Origin: Gymnodinialimonas sp. 57CJ19
GTDB taxonomy: Bacteria; Pseudomonadota; Alphaproteobacteria; Rhodobacterales; Rhodobacteraceae
Direction of reading: 5' to 3'
NCBI RefSeq assembly: GCF_038396845.1
Contig: NZ_CP151587.1
Span: 656,001-720,000 of the forward strand
Length of the DNA stretch: 64,000 bases
The notes beneath the pieces are model-generated. The model made no database searches. It was given only the letters and a program-made list of their open reading frames with translations, and was not told the DNA's origin. Made by a program: the position numbers and the translations under genes. The stretch's first letter is position 1. Every line of letters starts with the position of its first letter. This document shows positions 44,202 to 53,279 of the stretch, in pieces.

Positions 44202-45878
44202 ATGGCTCGAAATTTTCGCATCCCTTCTCCGCTACGGCTTGGTAGCCTTGCTTGGCTCGCCGCTGCGATGTGCCTTCTGCCGATGATTGCCGTGGGGATT
44301 GCGGCTCTGACGGGCGGGATAGAGACGTTCTCGCGCCTCTCCACGTCGGTTCTGCCACGTTATGCCGGCACCACGGCGCTGTTGATTCTGCTGGTGGGCC
44401 TGGGCACGGCAATCATCGGCACAGGCGCCGCCTGGTTGGTCACCGCTACCCGTTTTCCTGGTCGGAGGGTGCTGGAAATTGCGCTTGCCCTGCCCCTGGC
44501 CTTTCCGGCCTATGTGCTGGCCTATGCCTACACCGATTTTCTGGACCATCCCGGTTGGGTGCAATCGAGCTTACGGGACTTCACCGGATGGGGGCCGCGC
44601 GATTATTGGTTCCCGGAAATCCGCTCCCTTGGTGGCGCGGCGCTGATGTTGGTTCTGGTGCTATACCCCTACGTCTACCTGCTGACCCGCGCCGCTTTTC
44701 TGCAACAAAGCGCCACCGCCTATATCGCTGCGCGGACCCTTGGGGCCGGGCCTTGGGGGGCGTTCACCCGCGTGTCCCTGCCCATCGCGCGACCGGCCAT
44801 CGCCGGTGGCGTTCTGCTCGCGCTGATGGAGACGTTGGCGGATTTCGGCACCGTGTCCTATTTCGGCGTCCAGACCTTCGCGACGGGCATCTACCAGGCG
44901 TGGTATTCCTTCTTTGACCGAGGCGGCGCGGCGCAGCTGGCCCTTTGCCTGATGATCGTGGCACTGGTGATTGCCGCGTTGGAGCGACGCCAGCGGCGCG
45001 GTCAACGCCAACACGGGGCGGGGCGCCGGTTTGAGGCGATGCAAGCCGTGGAGCTTTCGGGCTGGAATAGCGCAGCCGCAGTGGCGTTTTGCGGGCTGCC
45101 CGTGGTTCTTGGCTTCCTGCTTCCGGTGGGGCTTTTGTTGTCACTGGGGTGGGATCACTTCGACAACATGCTGACAGATCGCTACCTGCGGTTTCTGCGT
45201 AACTCTCTGATCCTTGCCTCAATCGCCGCTGTTTTCACTGTCGCCGCGGCCGTCATTCTGGGCTTCAACGCCCGGCTGCATCCGACCCGGGCCGCCAGGG
45301 CCGCGATCCGCGTGGCGGGCCTTGGCTATGCGGTGCCCGGCGGTGTGATTGCCGTGGGGCTGATCGTGCCCTTCGCCGCCTTCGACAACGCCCTTGATGC
45401 GTTTATGGAGGCACGGTTTGGCATCGACACCGGGCTGCTTATCACCGGCTCGATCTGGTTGCTGATTGCCGCCTATGGCGTCCGCTTCATGGCCGCAGCA
45501 CTTAGTGCCTACGATGCGGGTTTGAGTACGATCAACCCCAACGTCGATGCCGTGGCCCGGACCCTTGGCCGCAGCCCGCGGCGGATGCTGGCGGGGGTAC
45601 ACTTACCGATCCTGCGGCCGTCGATCCTGACCGGGCTCCTGATCGTCTTTGTCGATGTGATGAAAGAGCTTCCCGCGACGCTTATCATGCGACCGTTCAA
45701 CTTTGACACGCTGGCCGTGCAGGCGCACCGCCTTGCCGCCGATGAACGGTTGGGAGAGGCCGCTGGCCCCTCCCTCGTGATTGCTGGCGTTGGCCTGCTG
45801 CCGGTCGTGATCCTATGCCTCAGCCTGGGACGCGAACACACCGCCCGCCGGTTCGTCCCCGAGCCGACGGAGGCGTAA
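44202..45878 (+). CDS. Two-domain iron-type ABC permease (FbpB/FutB-like)
   Basis: The 558-residue inner-membrane protein has about twelve helices in two BPD-type halves. The first EAA loop is AARTLGAGPWGAFTRVSLPI and the second is VARTLGRSPRRMLAGVHLPI, each with the conserved Gly that docks to the ATPase. This fused permease architecture is typical of ferric importers. No substrate-binding or ATPase gene adjoins; a ferric-binding protein gene lies at 32619. ATG 44202 is chosen over the longer frame from 44151 on the basis of the normal N-terminus. Confidence 0.87.
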   Translation: MARNFRIPSPLRLGSLAWLAAAMCLLPMIAVGIAALTGGIETFSRLSTSVLPRYAGTTALLILLVGLGTAIIGTGAAWLVTATRFPGRRVLEIALALPLAFPAYVLAYAYTDFLDHPGWVQSSLRDFTGWGPRDYWFPEIRSLGGAALMLVLVLYPYVYLLTRAAFLQQSATAYIAARTLGAGPWGAFTRVSLPIARPAIAGGVLLALMETLADFGTVSYFGVQTFATGIYQAWYSFFDRGGAAQLALCLMIVALVIAALERRQRRGQRQHGAGRRFEAMQAVELSGWNSAAAVAFCGLPVVLGFLLPVGLLLSLGWDHFDNMLTDRYLRFLRNSLILASIAAVFTVAAAVILGFNARLHPTRAARAAIRVAGLGYAVPGGVIAVGLIVPFAAFDNALDAFMEARFGIDTGLLITGSIWLLIAAYGVRFMAAALSAYDAGLSTINPNVDAVARTLGRSPRRMLAGVHLPILRPSILTGLLIVFVDVMKELPATLIMRPFNFDTLAVQAHRLAADERLGEAAGPSLVIAGVGLLPVVILCLSLGREHTARRFVPEPTEA

Positions 45879-45879
45879 C

Positions 45880-45921
45880 CAGAGCCTTGCAAGGCTCTGT
45901 ACAAACCCTTGCAAGGGTTTG
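45880..45921. terminator. Two consecutive 20-bp perfect palindromes
   Basis: CAGAGCCTTGCAAGGCTCTG (45880-45899) and CAAACCCTTGCAAGGGTTTG (45902-45921) are exact palindromes separated by two bases and share the core CCTTGCAAGG. They fill the gap between the converging permease and leuC stops, so a double bidirectional terminator is likely, although cruciform or protein-binding roles are possible. Confidence 0.7.
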
Positions 45922-45928
45922 GTCACGC

Positions 45929-47335
45929 TCACATCAATTCGCGAACATCCGTCAGGCGGCCGGTGATCGCGGCGGCAGCTGCCATTGCAGGCGACATCAA
46001 GTGTGTGCGCCCGCCCCGGCCTTGGCGGCCTTCAAAGTTGCGGTTGGATGTGGCCGCGCAGCGCTCTCCGGGGGAAAGCTGATCGGGGTTCATCGCAAGG
46101 CACATGGAGCAGCCGGCAAGGCGCCATTCGAAACCGGCGTCCTTGAAGATGTCGGCCAAGCCTTCCTCTTCCGCTTGCGCCCGGACTAGTCCCGAGCCGG
46201 GAACGATCATCGCCCGCAGGCCGTCTTTGATCTTCTTGCCCTTCAAGATAGCCGCCGCGGCACGCAGATCTTCGATCCGGCCGTTGGTGCAGGACCCGAT
46301 GAAGACCGTGTCGATCTCGATCTGATCCAACGGTGTGCCCGCTGTCAGACCCATGTAATCAAGCGAGCGCTGCGCCGCGTTCACCTTGCCGCCCTCAAAG
46401 CTGTCGGCAGCAGGGACATTTGCGGTGATCGGCAGCACGTCCTCGGGCGAGGTGCCCCAGGTCACAACCGGCGCGATGTCTTCGCCTCGGATCGTGATGA
46501 TCTCATCCCACTGGGCGTCGTCGTCGGAATAGAGTGTTTTCCACCAGGCCAGTGCAGCTTCCCACTGGGCACCCTTCGGCGCGTGGGGGCGGCCCATGCA
46601 GTATTCAAACGTCTTCTCATCCGGGGCGATGATACCCGCGCGGGCGCCGCCTTCGATCGCCATGTTGCAGACGGTCATCCGCCCTTCCATGGACAGATCG
46701 CGGATCGCTTCGCCGCAATACTCGATGACATAGCCGGTGCCGCCCGCCGTGCCGGTGCGGCCGATCACGGTCAGGGTGATGTCCTTGGCGGTCACACCGG
46801 GGGCGAGTTTGCCGGTGATCTCCACCTTCATGTTCTTGGATTTCTTCTGGATCAGCGTTTGCGTCGCCAATACGTGCTCCACTTCGGACGTGCCGATGCC
46901 GTGCGCCAAGGCGCCGAACGCACCGTGGGTGGCCGTGTGGCTATCGCCGCAAACCACTGTCATCCCGGGCAGCGTCCAACCCTGCTCGGGACCAACGATA
47001 TGCACGATGCCTTGGCGGACATCAGACACGGGATAGTAGTGAATGCCGAAATCCTTGGCGTTCTTGTCGAGGGCGGCGACCTGAATGGCGCTATCCTCGG
47101 TCATGTTCTTGGGGTCGTTCCGGCCCGGCGTTGTGGGCACGTTGTGGTCCGGCACGGCGATGGTCTTGTCGGGCGCATGAACACCACGGCCCGCCATGCG
47201 CAGGCCCTCAAAGGCCTGTGGGCTGGTCACTTCGTGGACCAAGTGGCGGTCGATGTAGAGAAGGCAGGTGCCGTCCTCAGCCTCATGGGCGAGGTGCGCG
47301 TCCCAGATTTTGTCGTAGAGTGTCTTGCCGGTCAT
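45929..47335 (-). CDS. leuC: 3-isopropylmalate dehydratase large subunit
   Basis: The 468-residue aconitase-family subunit holds the 4Fe-4S cluster; the ligands are Cys in IGSCTNGR and the pair in [31 protein letters not shown] is the N-terminal signature. With LeuD it isomerises isopropylmalate. It is on the opposite strand to leuB and leuD. A 243-bp divergent gap separates it from the MscS-type gene. Confidence 0.96.
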   Translation of the reverse strand: MTGKTLYDKIWDAHLAHEAEDGTCLLYIDRHLVHEVTSPQAFEGLRMAGRGVHAPDKTIAVPDHNVPTTPGRNDPKNMTEDSAIQVAALDKNAKDFGIHYYPVSDVRQGIVHIVGPEQGWTLPGMTVVCGDSHTATHGAFGALAHGIGTSEVEHVLATQTLIQKKSKNMKVEITGKLAPGVTAKDITLTVIGRTGTAGGTGYVIEYCGEAIRDLSMEGRMTVCNMAIEGGARAGIIAPDEKTFEYCMGRPHAPKGAQWEAALAWWKTLYSDDDAQWDEIITIRGEDIAPVVTWGTSPEDVLPITANVPAADSFEGGKVNAAQRSLDYMGLTAGTPLDQIEIDTVFIGSCTNGRIEDLRAAAAILKGKKIKDGLRAMIVPGSGLVRAQAEEEGLADIFKDAGFEWRLAGCSMCLAMNPDQLSPGERCAATSNRNFEGRQGRGGRTHLMSPAMAAAAAITGRLTDVRELM

Positions 47336-47578
47336 GGCTGGATCCTGTCGGAAAAAGGTGTGGGTCTGGTCGATATCTTCAGGCGCGCTAGCTCATAGTC
47401 CACCAAGGCAAAGCGTCTGCGCGCCAAAAAAGCGCCAGGGCAGGCGGGCGCGGTCGCCGATATCGAAAAAGCTTCTCATGGGGCAGGAATTACACGGGTG
47501 CGCGCTGCTTGCCAAGGGTGGCGCTTGCCCGATGCCGCCCGGCAAGCGTAGGCTGCAAGAACACAAACGAGGACAAGA

Positions 47579-48922
47579 ATGGACCCTGAGGAAATTCCGC
47601 CGGAAATTATCGACGCCGAAGCGCAGGCGTTGGATGCCGCAATGGGTGAAATTACGGGTCTGATCGGCGAGTTCGAGACATTTCTTTCCTCTCTCCTTCG
47701 GCCTTGGAATGCCTATCAGGTCGGCATCTTTCTGGTGCTTCTGGCGGGCGCTTGGCTGTTACGGCGCATTTTTGGTGGGCCGATCCGCAACTGGATGGCA
47801 TCGCGGGAAGGCTGGCCGACGTGGCGAATGCGCATCCTTGCAATCATCCATCGCCGCCTTTTCATCATCTTTTTCGTTATCCTGATCTGGATCGTCGTCC
47901 TGATCATGCGTGAGGTGACATGGCCGTCCCGGTCATTCTTGCTGACCATCGCGGCGGAGCTTTCGACGGCTTGGCTCTTTGTGGTTTTTGTCACTCGGCT
48001 GATCCGATCCGCCTTCTTTCGGACCATCGTGCGCTACGGCGCCTGGATTTACGTCACGATTGAGATTCTGAATGTCCGGGACGAGGCCATTGCGATTCTT
48101 GATTCCGTTGGCTTTGACATCGGCAATGCCCGGATTTCCCTGTTCACCGTGATCCAAGGCGTTCTTGTTGTCGCCGCTCTCATCATTATCGCTCGTTTCC
48201 TGACCGGCACTGCCAGCTCGCGGATTGAAAAGAACGATGAAATGTCGCCCTCCATGCGGGTTCTGGCGGTCAAGTTCCTGCAACTCACCTTCTACGGCGT
48301 CGCTGTTTATGCCGGGCTGAGGCTCACGGGAATTGATCTGACCGGGCTTGCCGTTTTGTCCGGTGCGATTGGTGTGGGCCTTGGTTTTGGCTTGCAGAAA
48401 GTTGTCTCTAACCTCGTGTCCGGGGTCATTATTCTGCTGGATAAGTCGATCAAGCCCGGCGACGTGATTTCTCTGGGCGAGACCTTCGGCTGGATCAATT
48501 CCCTTGGGGCCCGATACGTCAGCGTCGTAACGCGGGATGGGAAGGAATACCTGATCCCCAACGAGGACCTTATCACCAGCCAAGTGGTGAACTGGTCCCA
48601 TTCCAACGATTTTGTGCGCCTCGATATCTATTTCGGCACCGCCTACGCCGATGATCCCCATCTGGTGCGCAAACTGGCGATCGAAGCGGCCAAAAGCGTG
48701 CCTCGCGTGCTGCCCGACCGAGCGCCCGTGTGCCATGTGGTGGGTTTCGGCGATTCCAGCGTGGATTACATCCTGCGCTTCTGGATTCAGGACCCCACGG
48801 GCGGTCTGACCAACATTCGCGGCAACGTCTATCTGGCGCTTTGGGATACGTTCCGCGAGAACGAGATTTCGATCCCGTTCCCGCAGCGCGAAGTAAAAAT
48901 GCTGGACAATCCCGCCGATTAG
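47579..48922 (+). CDS. MscS-family mechanosensitive channel
   Basis: The 447-residue protein has several N-terminal helices (about 40-215), then the pore helix and beta domain of MscS: GLAVLSGAIGVGLGFGLQKV, VSNLVSGVIILLDKSIKPGD, and ISLGETFGWINSLGARYVSV. The extra N-terminal helices place it in the larger MscS-like group rather than the 286-residue type. It releases solutes during osmotic downshock. GAGGA is 8 nt before the ATG. It converges with the TPP-enzyme gene with nine bases between stop codons. Confidence 0.9.
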   Translation: MDPEEIPPEIIDAEAQALDAAMGEITGLIGEFETFLSSLLRPWNAYQVGIFLVLLAGAWLLRRIFGGPIRNWMASREGWPTWRMRILAIIHRRLFIIFFVILIWIVVLIMREVTWPSRSFLLTIAAELSTAWLFVVFVTRLIRSAFFRTIVRYGAWIYVTIEILNVRDEAIAILDSVGFDIGNARISLFTVIQGVLVVAALIIIARFLTGTASSRIEKNDEMSPSMRVLAVKFLQLTFYGVAVYAGLRLTGIDLTGLAVLSGAIGVGLGFGLQKVVSNLVSGVIILLDKSIKPGDVISLGETFGWINSLGARYVSVVTRDGKEYLIPNEDLITSQVVNWSHSNDFVRLDIYFGTAYADDPHLVRKLAIEAAKSVPRVLPDRAPVCHVVGFGDSSVDYILRFWIQDPTGGLTNIRGNVYLALWDTFRENEISIPFPQREVKMLDNPAD

Positions 48923-48942
48923 AGCCTGTTTTTACAGGTTCT
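48921..48942. terminator. Hairpin spanning two convergent stop codons
   Basis: AGAGCCTG (48921-48928) pairs with CAGGTTCT (48935-48942) with one G-T pair around a T-rich loop. The stem includes parts of the MscS-type and TPP-enzyme stop codons. Reasonable bidirectional terminator, though without a strong T-run. Confidence 0.45.
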
Positions 48943-50548
48943 TTGTGGTAGCCAGCATCTTCGGGTCCAGCTTCAGCTCGATGATATGCAATCCGCCCTT
49001 CAGGGCCTCTGCATAGGCGGCGGCGAACTGCGCGTTTTCCGTGATCGTGTGCCCGGTGCCGCCATAGGCCCCGGCAAGTGCGGCGTAATCGGGATTGAAC
49101 AGATCAGTCCCCGAAACCCGCCCCGGATAGTGTTTCTCCTGATGCATTCGGATCGTGCCATAGCGCCCGTTATTGGCCACGATCACGATGATATCGGCCC
49201 CATGCTGTTGCGCCGTCGAAAGCTCATTGATCGTCATTTGCAGGCAACCGTCGCCCGCAAGGCAAATCACCGGCTGATCCGGGTTCTGCAACTTGGCCGA
49301 GATCGCGGCGGGCAATCCATATCCCATCGAGCCCGACGTCGGCGCAAGTTGCGTCCCGTACTGCCGGAAACGGTGATAGCGATGCAGGAACGCCGCGTAG
49401 TTGCCCGCGCCGTTGGTGATGATCGTATCAGCGCTGGCGTTGTCGCGTAGCCAGCCGATGATCTGTTCCATCTGGACGTCGCCGGGGGTGGCTTGGGGCT
49501 GTTGCCAAGCCTCGTATTCGGCCCGTGCTTCCGCTGCGCCCCGGTCACCGCACTCTGACGTGGCCGACAGGAATTGATATAGCATTGATATAGGGGTGCC
49601 GGTGATCGCGAAGCTTGCCGGATAGGTTTTGCTTGCCGCCTCGGCCGAGGGGGAGACCTGTAAAATCACCGGTGGATTGGCCGGGTCCAGCAAGGTGAAA
49701 TCCGCCGTGGTGATGTCGTTCAACTCGGCCCCCAGAAGCAGGATGCAATCGGCGTCCGTCAGGCGTTTTCCCAGCGCTGGGTTTGCGCCAACGCCAAGAT
49801 CGCCCGCGTAATTCGGGTGGTCGTTGTCGATGTAATCTTGTCTGCGGAAGGTTACGGCGATGGGTGCGCCCGTCCGCTCGGCCAGAGTTTGCGCGGTTTG
49901 TTTGTCCGTCTCGCTCCAATGAGAGCCGCCGCATAGGATCAGCGGGCGTTTGGCCAGGGCGAAGGCCTCGACCATCGGGGCAATATCATCGGGGTGAACG
50001 CTGGCCGACGCGCGGGCGCCGGGGCGTTGTTTGGGCACATCTGCCAGCGCCGAAAGGATATCTTCAGGCAGGGCCAGGACCACAGGGCCGGGGCGGCCTG
50101 ATTGGGCGATGGCAAAAGCGCGGTCGATGTATTCGGCCAGACGATCCGTGCGCTCTACCTCAGCGGACCATTTTACCAGAGGTCCAAAAAACGCCCTGTA
50201 ATCAACCTCTTGAAACACACCGCGGTCCCGATGTTTCAGCGGGATCTGCCCCACGAAACATACCATCGGCGTGGCGTCATGCATGGCGATATGCAGGCCC
50301 GCGCTGGCATTTGTCGCGCCGGGGCCACGGGTCACGAACAGCACACCGGGTTGCCCCGTCATCTTGCCGTGGGCTTCCGCCATCATCGCCGCGCCGCCTT
50401 CCTGGCGACAAACGATGTTGGGAATGTCGAGGTCATGAAGACCATCAAGCGCCGCCAAAAAGCTTTCACCCGGAACCGAGAACACCCGCCCCACCCCGTG
50501 CATCGCCAGCCGATCAGCCAGAATTTTACCGCCGTGAACTTGTGTCAT
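48932..50548 (-). CDS. Thiamine-diphosphate enzyme, acetolactate synthase large-subunit-like
   Basis: The 538-residue protein has the three TPP-enzyme domains: pyrimidine-binding part with catalytic Glu28 (SVPGESFLAALDG), a central domain, and the pyrophosphate-binding motif GDGCLQMTINEL ending NNGRYG. FVTRGPGATNASAG is also typical. It is shorter than biosynthetic IlvB and has no ilvN-type partner adjacent, so a catabolic or other decarboxylase role is possible. The reaction cannot be assigned from sequence. An 11-bp tandem repeat lies within its coding region (49573-49594). Confidence 0.85.
   Translation of the reverse strand: MTQVHGGKILADRLAMHGVGRVFSVPGESFLAALDGLHDLDIPNIVCRQEGGAAMMAEAHGKMTGQPGVLFVTRGPGATNASAGLHIAMHDATPMVCFVGQIPLKHRDRGVFQEVDYRAFFGPLVKWSAEVERTDRLAEYIDRAFAIAQSGRPGPVVLALPEDILSALADVPKQRPGARASASVHPDDIAPMVEAFALAKRPLILCGGSHWSETDKQTAQTLAERTGAPIAVTFRRQDYIDNDHPNYAGDLGVGANPALGKRLTDADCILLLGAELNDITTADFTLLDPANPPVILQVSPSAEAASKTYPASFAITGTPISMLYQFLSATSECGDRGAAEARAEYEAWQQPQATPGDVQMEQIIGWLRDNASADTIITNGAGNYAAFLHRYHRFRQYGTQLAPTSGSMGYGLPAAISAKLQNPDQPVICLAGDGCLQMTINELSTAQQHGADIIVIVANNGRYGTIRMHQEKHYPGRVSGTDLFNPDYAALAGAYGGTGHTITENAQFAAAYAEALKGGLHIIELKLDPKMLATTKNL
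49573..49594. repeat. Tandem 11-bp AT-rich repeat inside the TPP-enzyme gene
   Basis: ATTGATATAGC (49573-49583) is followed at once by ATTGATATAGG (49584-49594). The unit matches the tandem at 12901-12922 at 19 of 22 positions. In the protein it encodes part of PISMLYQF on the minus strand, so it is in frame only by chance of composition. Confidence 0.75.
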
Positions 50549-50599
50549 GTCGCGCCTTTCTACCCGTTTGGGCGACCTTTGCCGCCCACATTGCGAAGG

Positions 50600-51631
50600 T
50601 CAACAGCTTGCGTTTGGGTGGAACTCTGGCGGGATGGTATCGTGGCCATCAAGGATCAGCGATGTGAGCATTTCGGCCATCACCGGGGCCATGGCGAGAC
50701 CGATCTTGAAGCCGCCATTGGCGATATACGCGCCGTCTCGCGTCGGGTGCGGCCCCACCATGGGTGCACGGCTTTTGGCCCGTGGCCGCACGCCCGCCCA
50801 GCGGGCAATAACCGGTGCATCGGCCAAGGCCGGAACAGCGGCCCGCGCGGCACTAATAAGGGGGTTTAGCTGCATATTGGTGGTATCGGCTGCGTCAAAC
50901 TCGCGCTCGGTGGTGGAACCGATGGCCACCGTCCCGTCGCCATGGGGGACCACGTGCAACCCATCCACAAACACCTGCGGGGCAATGCACAGATCGACCT
51001 TCAGCAAAGCCGCCTGCCCTTTGATCGGCGCACCGACCAACTTGCCGAGCGCGTTTGATATCTCGGACAGGTCGGCGGCGCCGGTGGCCCAAATCTCGGT
51101 CCCACGTGTCGGTGCTTCGGGCACGACCTCTACCCCCGAAACAGCCAGAGCGGCGGCCAACGCAGCGCAGGCTTGGCGAGGATGGATTCGCGCGGTGAGA
51201 GTATCGAGAATCACTAGGCCCGTGGGCGTTTCAATGCCAAACGAAATCTCCCTCACAGGAACGACCCGCCAAGTGTAGCGACCATCCCAAAGCGCCGTCG
51301 CCGTCCCTGCCCGCTTCCGGGCCAAGGCAACGGCGGCGTCATCGGCAAGCGGTTGTATCCGCCCCGTGCGCCCATAGCCGGGGTTCTTGCCGCCGACGTC
51401 TGCGATACGTTTCCACAACGCCTCGGCCTTGTCCAAAGCGGCGAATTGCATTGCTTTCTTCGGGTTCCAGTTCTCCGGCACATGGGGGGCCAATGCCCCC
51501 ACGATGCCACCGGATGCACCCGCGCCCACACCATTGGGGTCAACCACCTGAACCTTCGCGCCCCGTTGCACCAACATCCATGCGCACATCAGCCCGGTAA
51601 TGCCGGCCCCTTTGACTGTGATTTCGGTCAT
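50600..51631 (-). CDS. FAD-dependent oxidoreductase (DAAO/MnmC1-like)
   Basis: The 343-residue protein has an N-terminal FAD loop (VKGAGITGLMCAWML, 6-20), GAGASGGIVGALAPH (the Ala-Ser-Gly segment of DadA/MnmC1 oxidases) and a C-terminal GAYIANGGFKIGLAM FAD-contacting region. It starts 54 bp from and divergent to mnmD. In gammaproteobacteria MnmC fuses an MnmD methyltransferase to an FAD oxidase that removes carboxymethyl from tRNA wobble uridine; this gene could be that oxidase as a stand-alone enzyme (inference). A D-amino-acid or glycine oxidase is the alternative. Confidence 0.8.
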   Translation of the reverse strand: MTEITVKGAGITGLMCAWMLVQRGAKVQVVDPNGVGAGASGGIVGALAPHVPENWNPKKAMQFAALDKAEALWKRIADVGGKNPGYGRTGRIQPLADDAAVALARKRAGTATALWDGRYTWRVVPVREISFGIETPTGLVILDTLTARIHPRQACAALAAALAVSGVEVVPEAPTRGTEIWATGAADLSEISNALGKLVGAPIKGQAALLKVDLCIAPQVFVDGLHVVPHGDGTVAIGSTTEREFDAADTTNMQLNPLISAARAAVPALADAPVIARWAGVRPRAKSRAPMVGPHPTRDGAYIANGGFKIGLAMAPVMAEMLTSLILDGHDTIPPEFHPNASC

Positions 51632-51685
51632 TGCAACTCCGTCAGGCTTGGCAGATGGTCCGCCGCAGAATGGATAGGACGCGCC

Positions 51686-52342
51686 ATGATCGAGGACCAG
51701 CACAACATCGAATGGCGAGACAATGTTCCGGTCTCGACACGGTTCGCTGACCCCTTTTATTCCCTCAACGATGGCTTGGCCGAAACCCGGTTTGTCTACC
51801 TCGGCGGCAACGACTTGCCCGCGCGGTTTCAGGACGGCTTCCACGTGGCAGAGCTTGGCTTTGGCACCGGCCTGAACTTTCTGGCGACGCTACAGGCGTT
51901 CCGGGCGTCTGGCGCATCGGGCAAGCTGCATTTCACCTCGTTCGAGGCTTTTCCAATCAGCCCCCAAGACCGCGCCCGCGCCCTTGCCCCTTTCCCTGAT
52001 CTTCCGGTGGATATCTTGCTGAAAGACCCGTTTGAGCCGCGGATTACCGGCGATGATTTTGAGCTATCCGTCATCATCGGCGACGCCCGCGAAACACTGC
52101 CTAACCTGCCCCTTAGAGCCGATGCATGGTTCCTGGATGGCTTCGCCCCCGCCCAGAACCCCGAGCTGTGGGAGGATGATCTTCTGCACGCCGTCGCCCA
52201 CCACACCGCGCCGGGGGGAACCTTTGCCACCTATACGGCCGCCGGGCGCATCCGCCGCACGCTGGCAGAGGCTGGCTTCACCGTCGAACGGGTCACAGGT
52301 TTTGGCAGGAAACGTCACATGACACGGGGGAAACTGGGATGA
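51686..52342 (+). CDS. mnmD: tRNA (mnm5s2U34) methyltransferase MnmD
   Basis: The 218-residue protein has the MnmD/DUF752 pattern: FYSLNDGLAETRFVYLGGNDL, SAM-binding VAELGFGTGLNFLATL, and DGFAPAQNPELWEDDLL. It makes the final methylation giving 5-methylaminomethyl-2-thiouridine at tRNA position 34. Divergent from the FAD oxidoreductase and overlapping the next DMT transporter by ATGA. ATG 51686 is chosen since the longer frame crosses the divergent gene; homologues begin with a similar short N-terminus. Confidence 0.87.
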   Translation: MIEDQHNIEWRDNVPVSTRFADPFYSLNDGLAETRFVYLGGNDLPARFQDGFHVAELGFGTGLNFLATLQAFRASGASGKLHFTSFEAFPISPQDRARALAPFPDLPVDILLKDPFEPRITGDDFELSVIIGDARETLPNLPLRADAWFLDGFAPAQNPELWEDDLLHAVAHHTAPGGTFATYTAAGRIRRTLAEAGFTVERVTGFGRKRHMTRGKLG

Positions 52343-53208
52343 GCAGCAATCCCAAGCTTGGCATCTACCTGATGATTGCCACCACTTTCGTCTTCGCCGT
52401 TCAAGACGGGATCAGCCGCCATTTGGCGTCGGAATACAACGTGTTTATGGTCGTAATGATCCGTTATTGGTTCTTTGCGGCCTTTGTCATCACCATCGCC
52501 TCGCGGCAGGCGGGCGGCGTGCGGGCGGCGGCCAAAACCTCTCAACCCTTCGTACAAGCGTTTCGAGGTATCCTTTTGGCGGGCGAGATCTGCGTGATGG
52601 TAGGCGGTTTCGTGTTGCTTGGTCTTGTGGAATCTCACGCCATGTTTGCTTGCTACCCGCTTCTTGTTGCGGCCCTTTCCGGCCCCATTCTGGGCGAAAG
52701 GGTCGGCTGGCGCAGGTGGACGGCAATCGGCATCGGCTTTGTGGGCGTTTTGGTTATTCTGCAACCGGGATACGGCGTGTTCTCGATCTACGCGCTGGTG
52801 CCTTTGACGGCCGCATTCATGTTTGCGCTCTACAATTTGCTGACCCGATACGTCGCCGCCAAGGATCGCGCGGCCACCAGCTTTTTCTGGACCGGCACCA
52901 TGGGCGCGATCGTTTCGACCTGTATCGGCGTTTGGTTTTGGGAGCCGATGATCTCCGCCGACTGGATCTGGATGGCTGTGCTTTGCGTCACCGGGGCGAC
53001 GGGCCACTTCCTTCTGATCAAAACCTACGAGGTCGCCGAAGCGTCCGAGGTTCAGCCCTTTGCTTATCTGCAATTGGTCTTTGCGTCTGCCATCGGGTTG
53101 TTCGTGTTTCACGAGACCTTGGCAAACAACGTCATGATCGGGGCGGGCATCGTGATTTGCGCCGGGTTGTTCACCCTGTGGCGCGAAAAGAAGGTTGCTG
53201 AGGGCTAA
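52339..53208 (+). CDS. DMT-superfamily (EamA) transporter
   Basis: The 289-residue protein has ten helices in two EamA repeats; LGIYLMIATTFVFAVQDGIS (repeat one) and EVQPFAYLQLVFASAIGLFV (repeat two) are characteristic. Its ATG overlaps the mnmD stop by four bases. Substrate unknown. It is not clearly the same subgroup as the DMT gene at 43137, though both start with a DG/DV-type helix pair. A 12-bp hairpin follows it. Confidence 0.83.
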   Translation: MSSNPKLGIYLMIATTFVFAVQDGISRHLASEYNVFMVVMIRYWFFAAFVITIASRQAGGVRAAAKTSQPFVQAFRGILLAGEICVMVGGFVLLGLVESHAMFACYPLLVAALSGPILGERVGWRRWTAIGIGFVGVLVILQPGYGVFSIYALVPLTAAFMFALYNLLTRYVAAKDRAATSFFWTGTMGAIVSTCIGVWFWEPMISADWIWMAVLCVTGATGHFLLIKTYEVAEASEVQPFAYLQLVFASAIGLFVFHETLANNVMIGAGIVICAGLFTLWREKKVAEG

Positions 53209-53223
53209 GGGCACTTGGGCAAC

Positions 53224-53258
53224 GAACAGGGCGGCCCCAAACTGGAGCCGCCCTGTTC
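53224..53258. terminator. Convergent terminator hairpin
   Basis: GAACAGGGCGGC (53224-53235) and GCCGCCCTGTTC (53247-53258) form a 12-bp perfect stem with an 11-nt loop between the DMT gene and the convergent cytochrome gene. It lacks a long T-run but is the only structure in the gap. Confidence 0.65.
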
Positions 53259-53279
53259 AAGTACATCGCAGGGGAAGAA

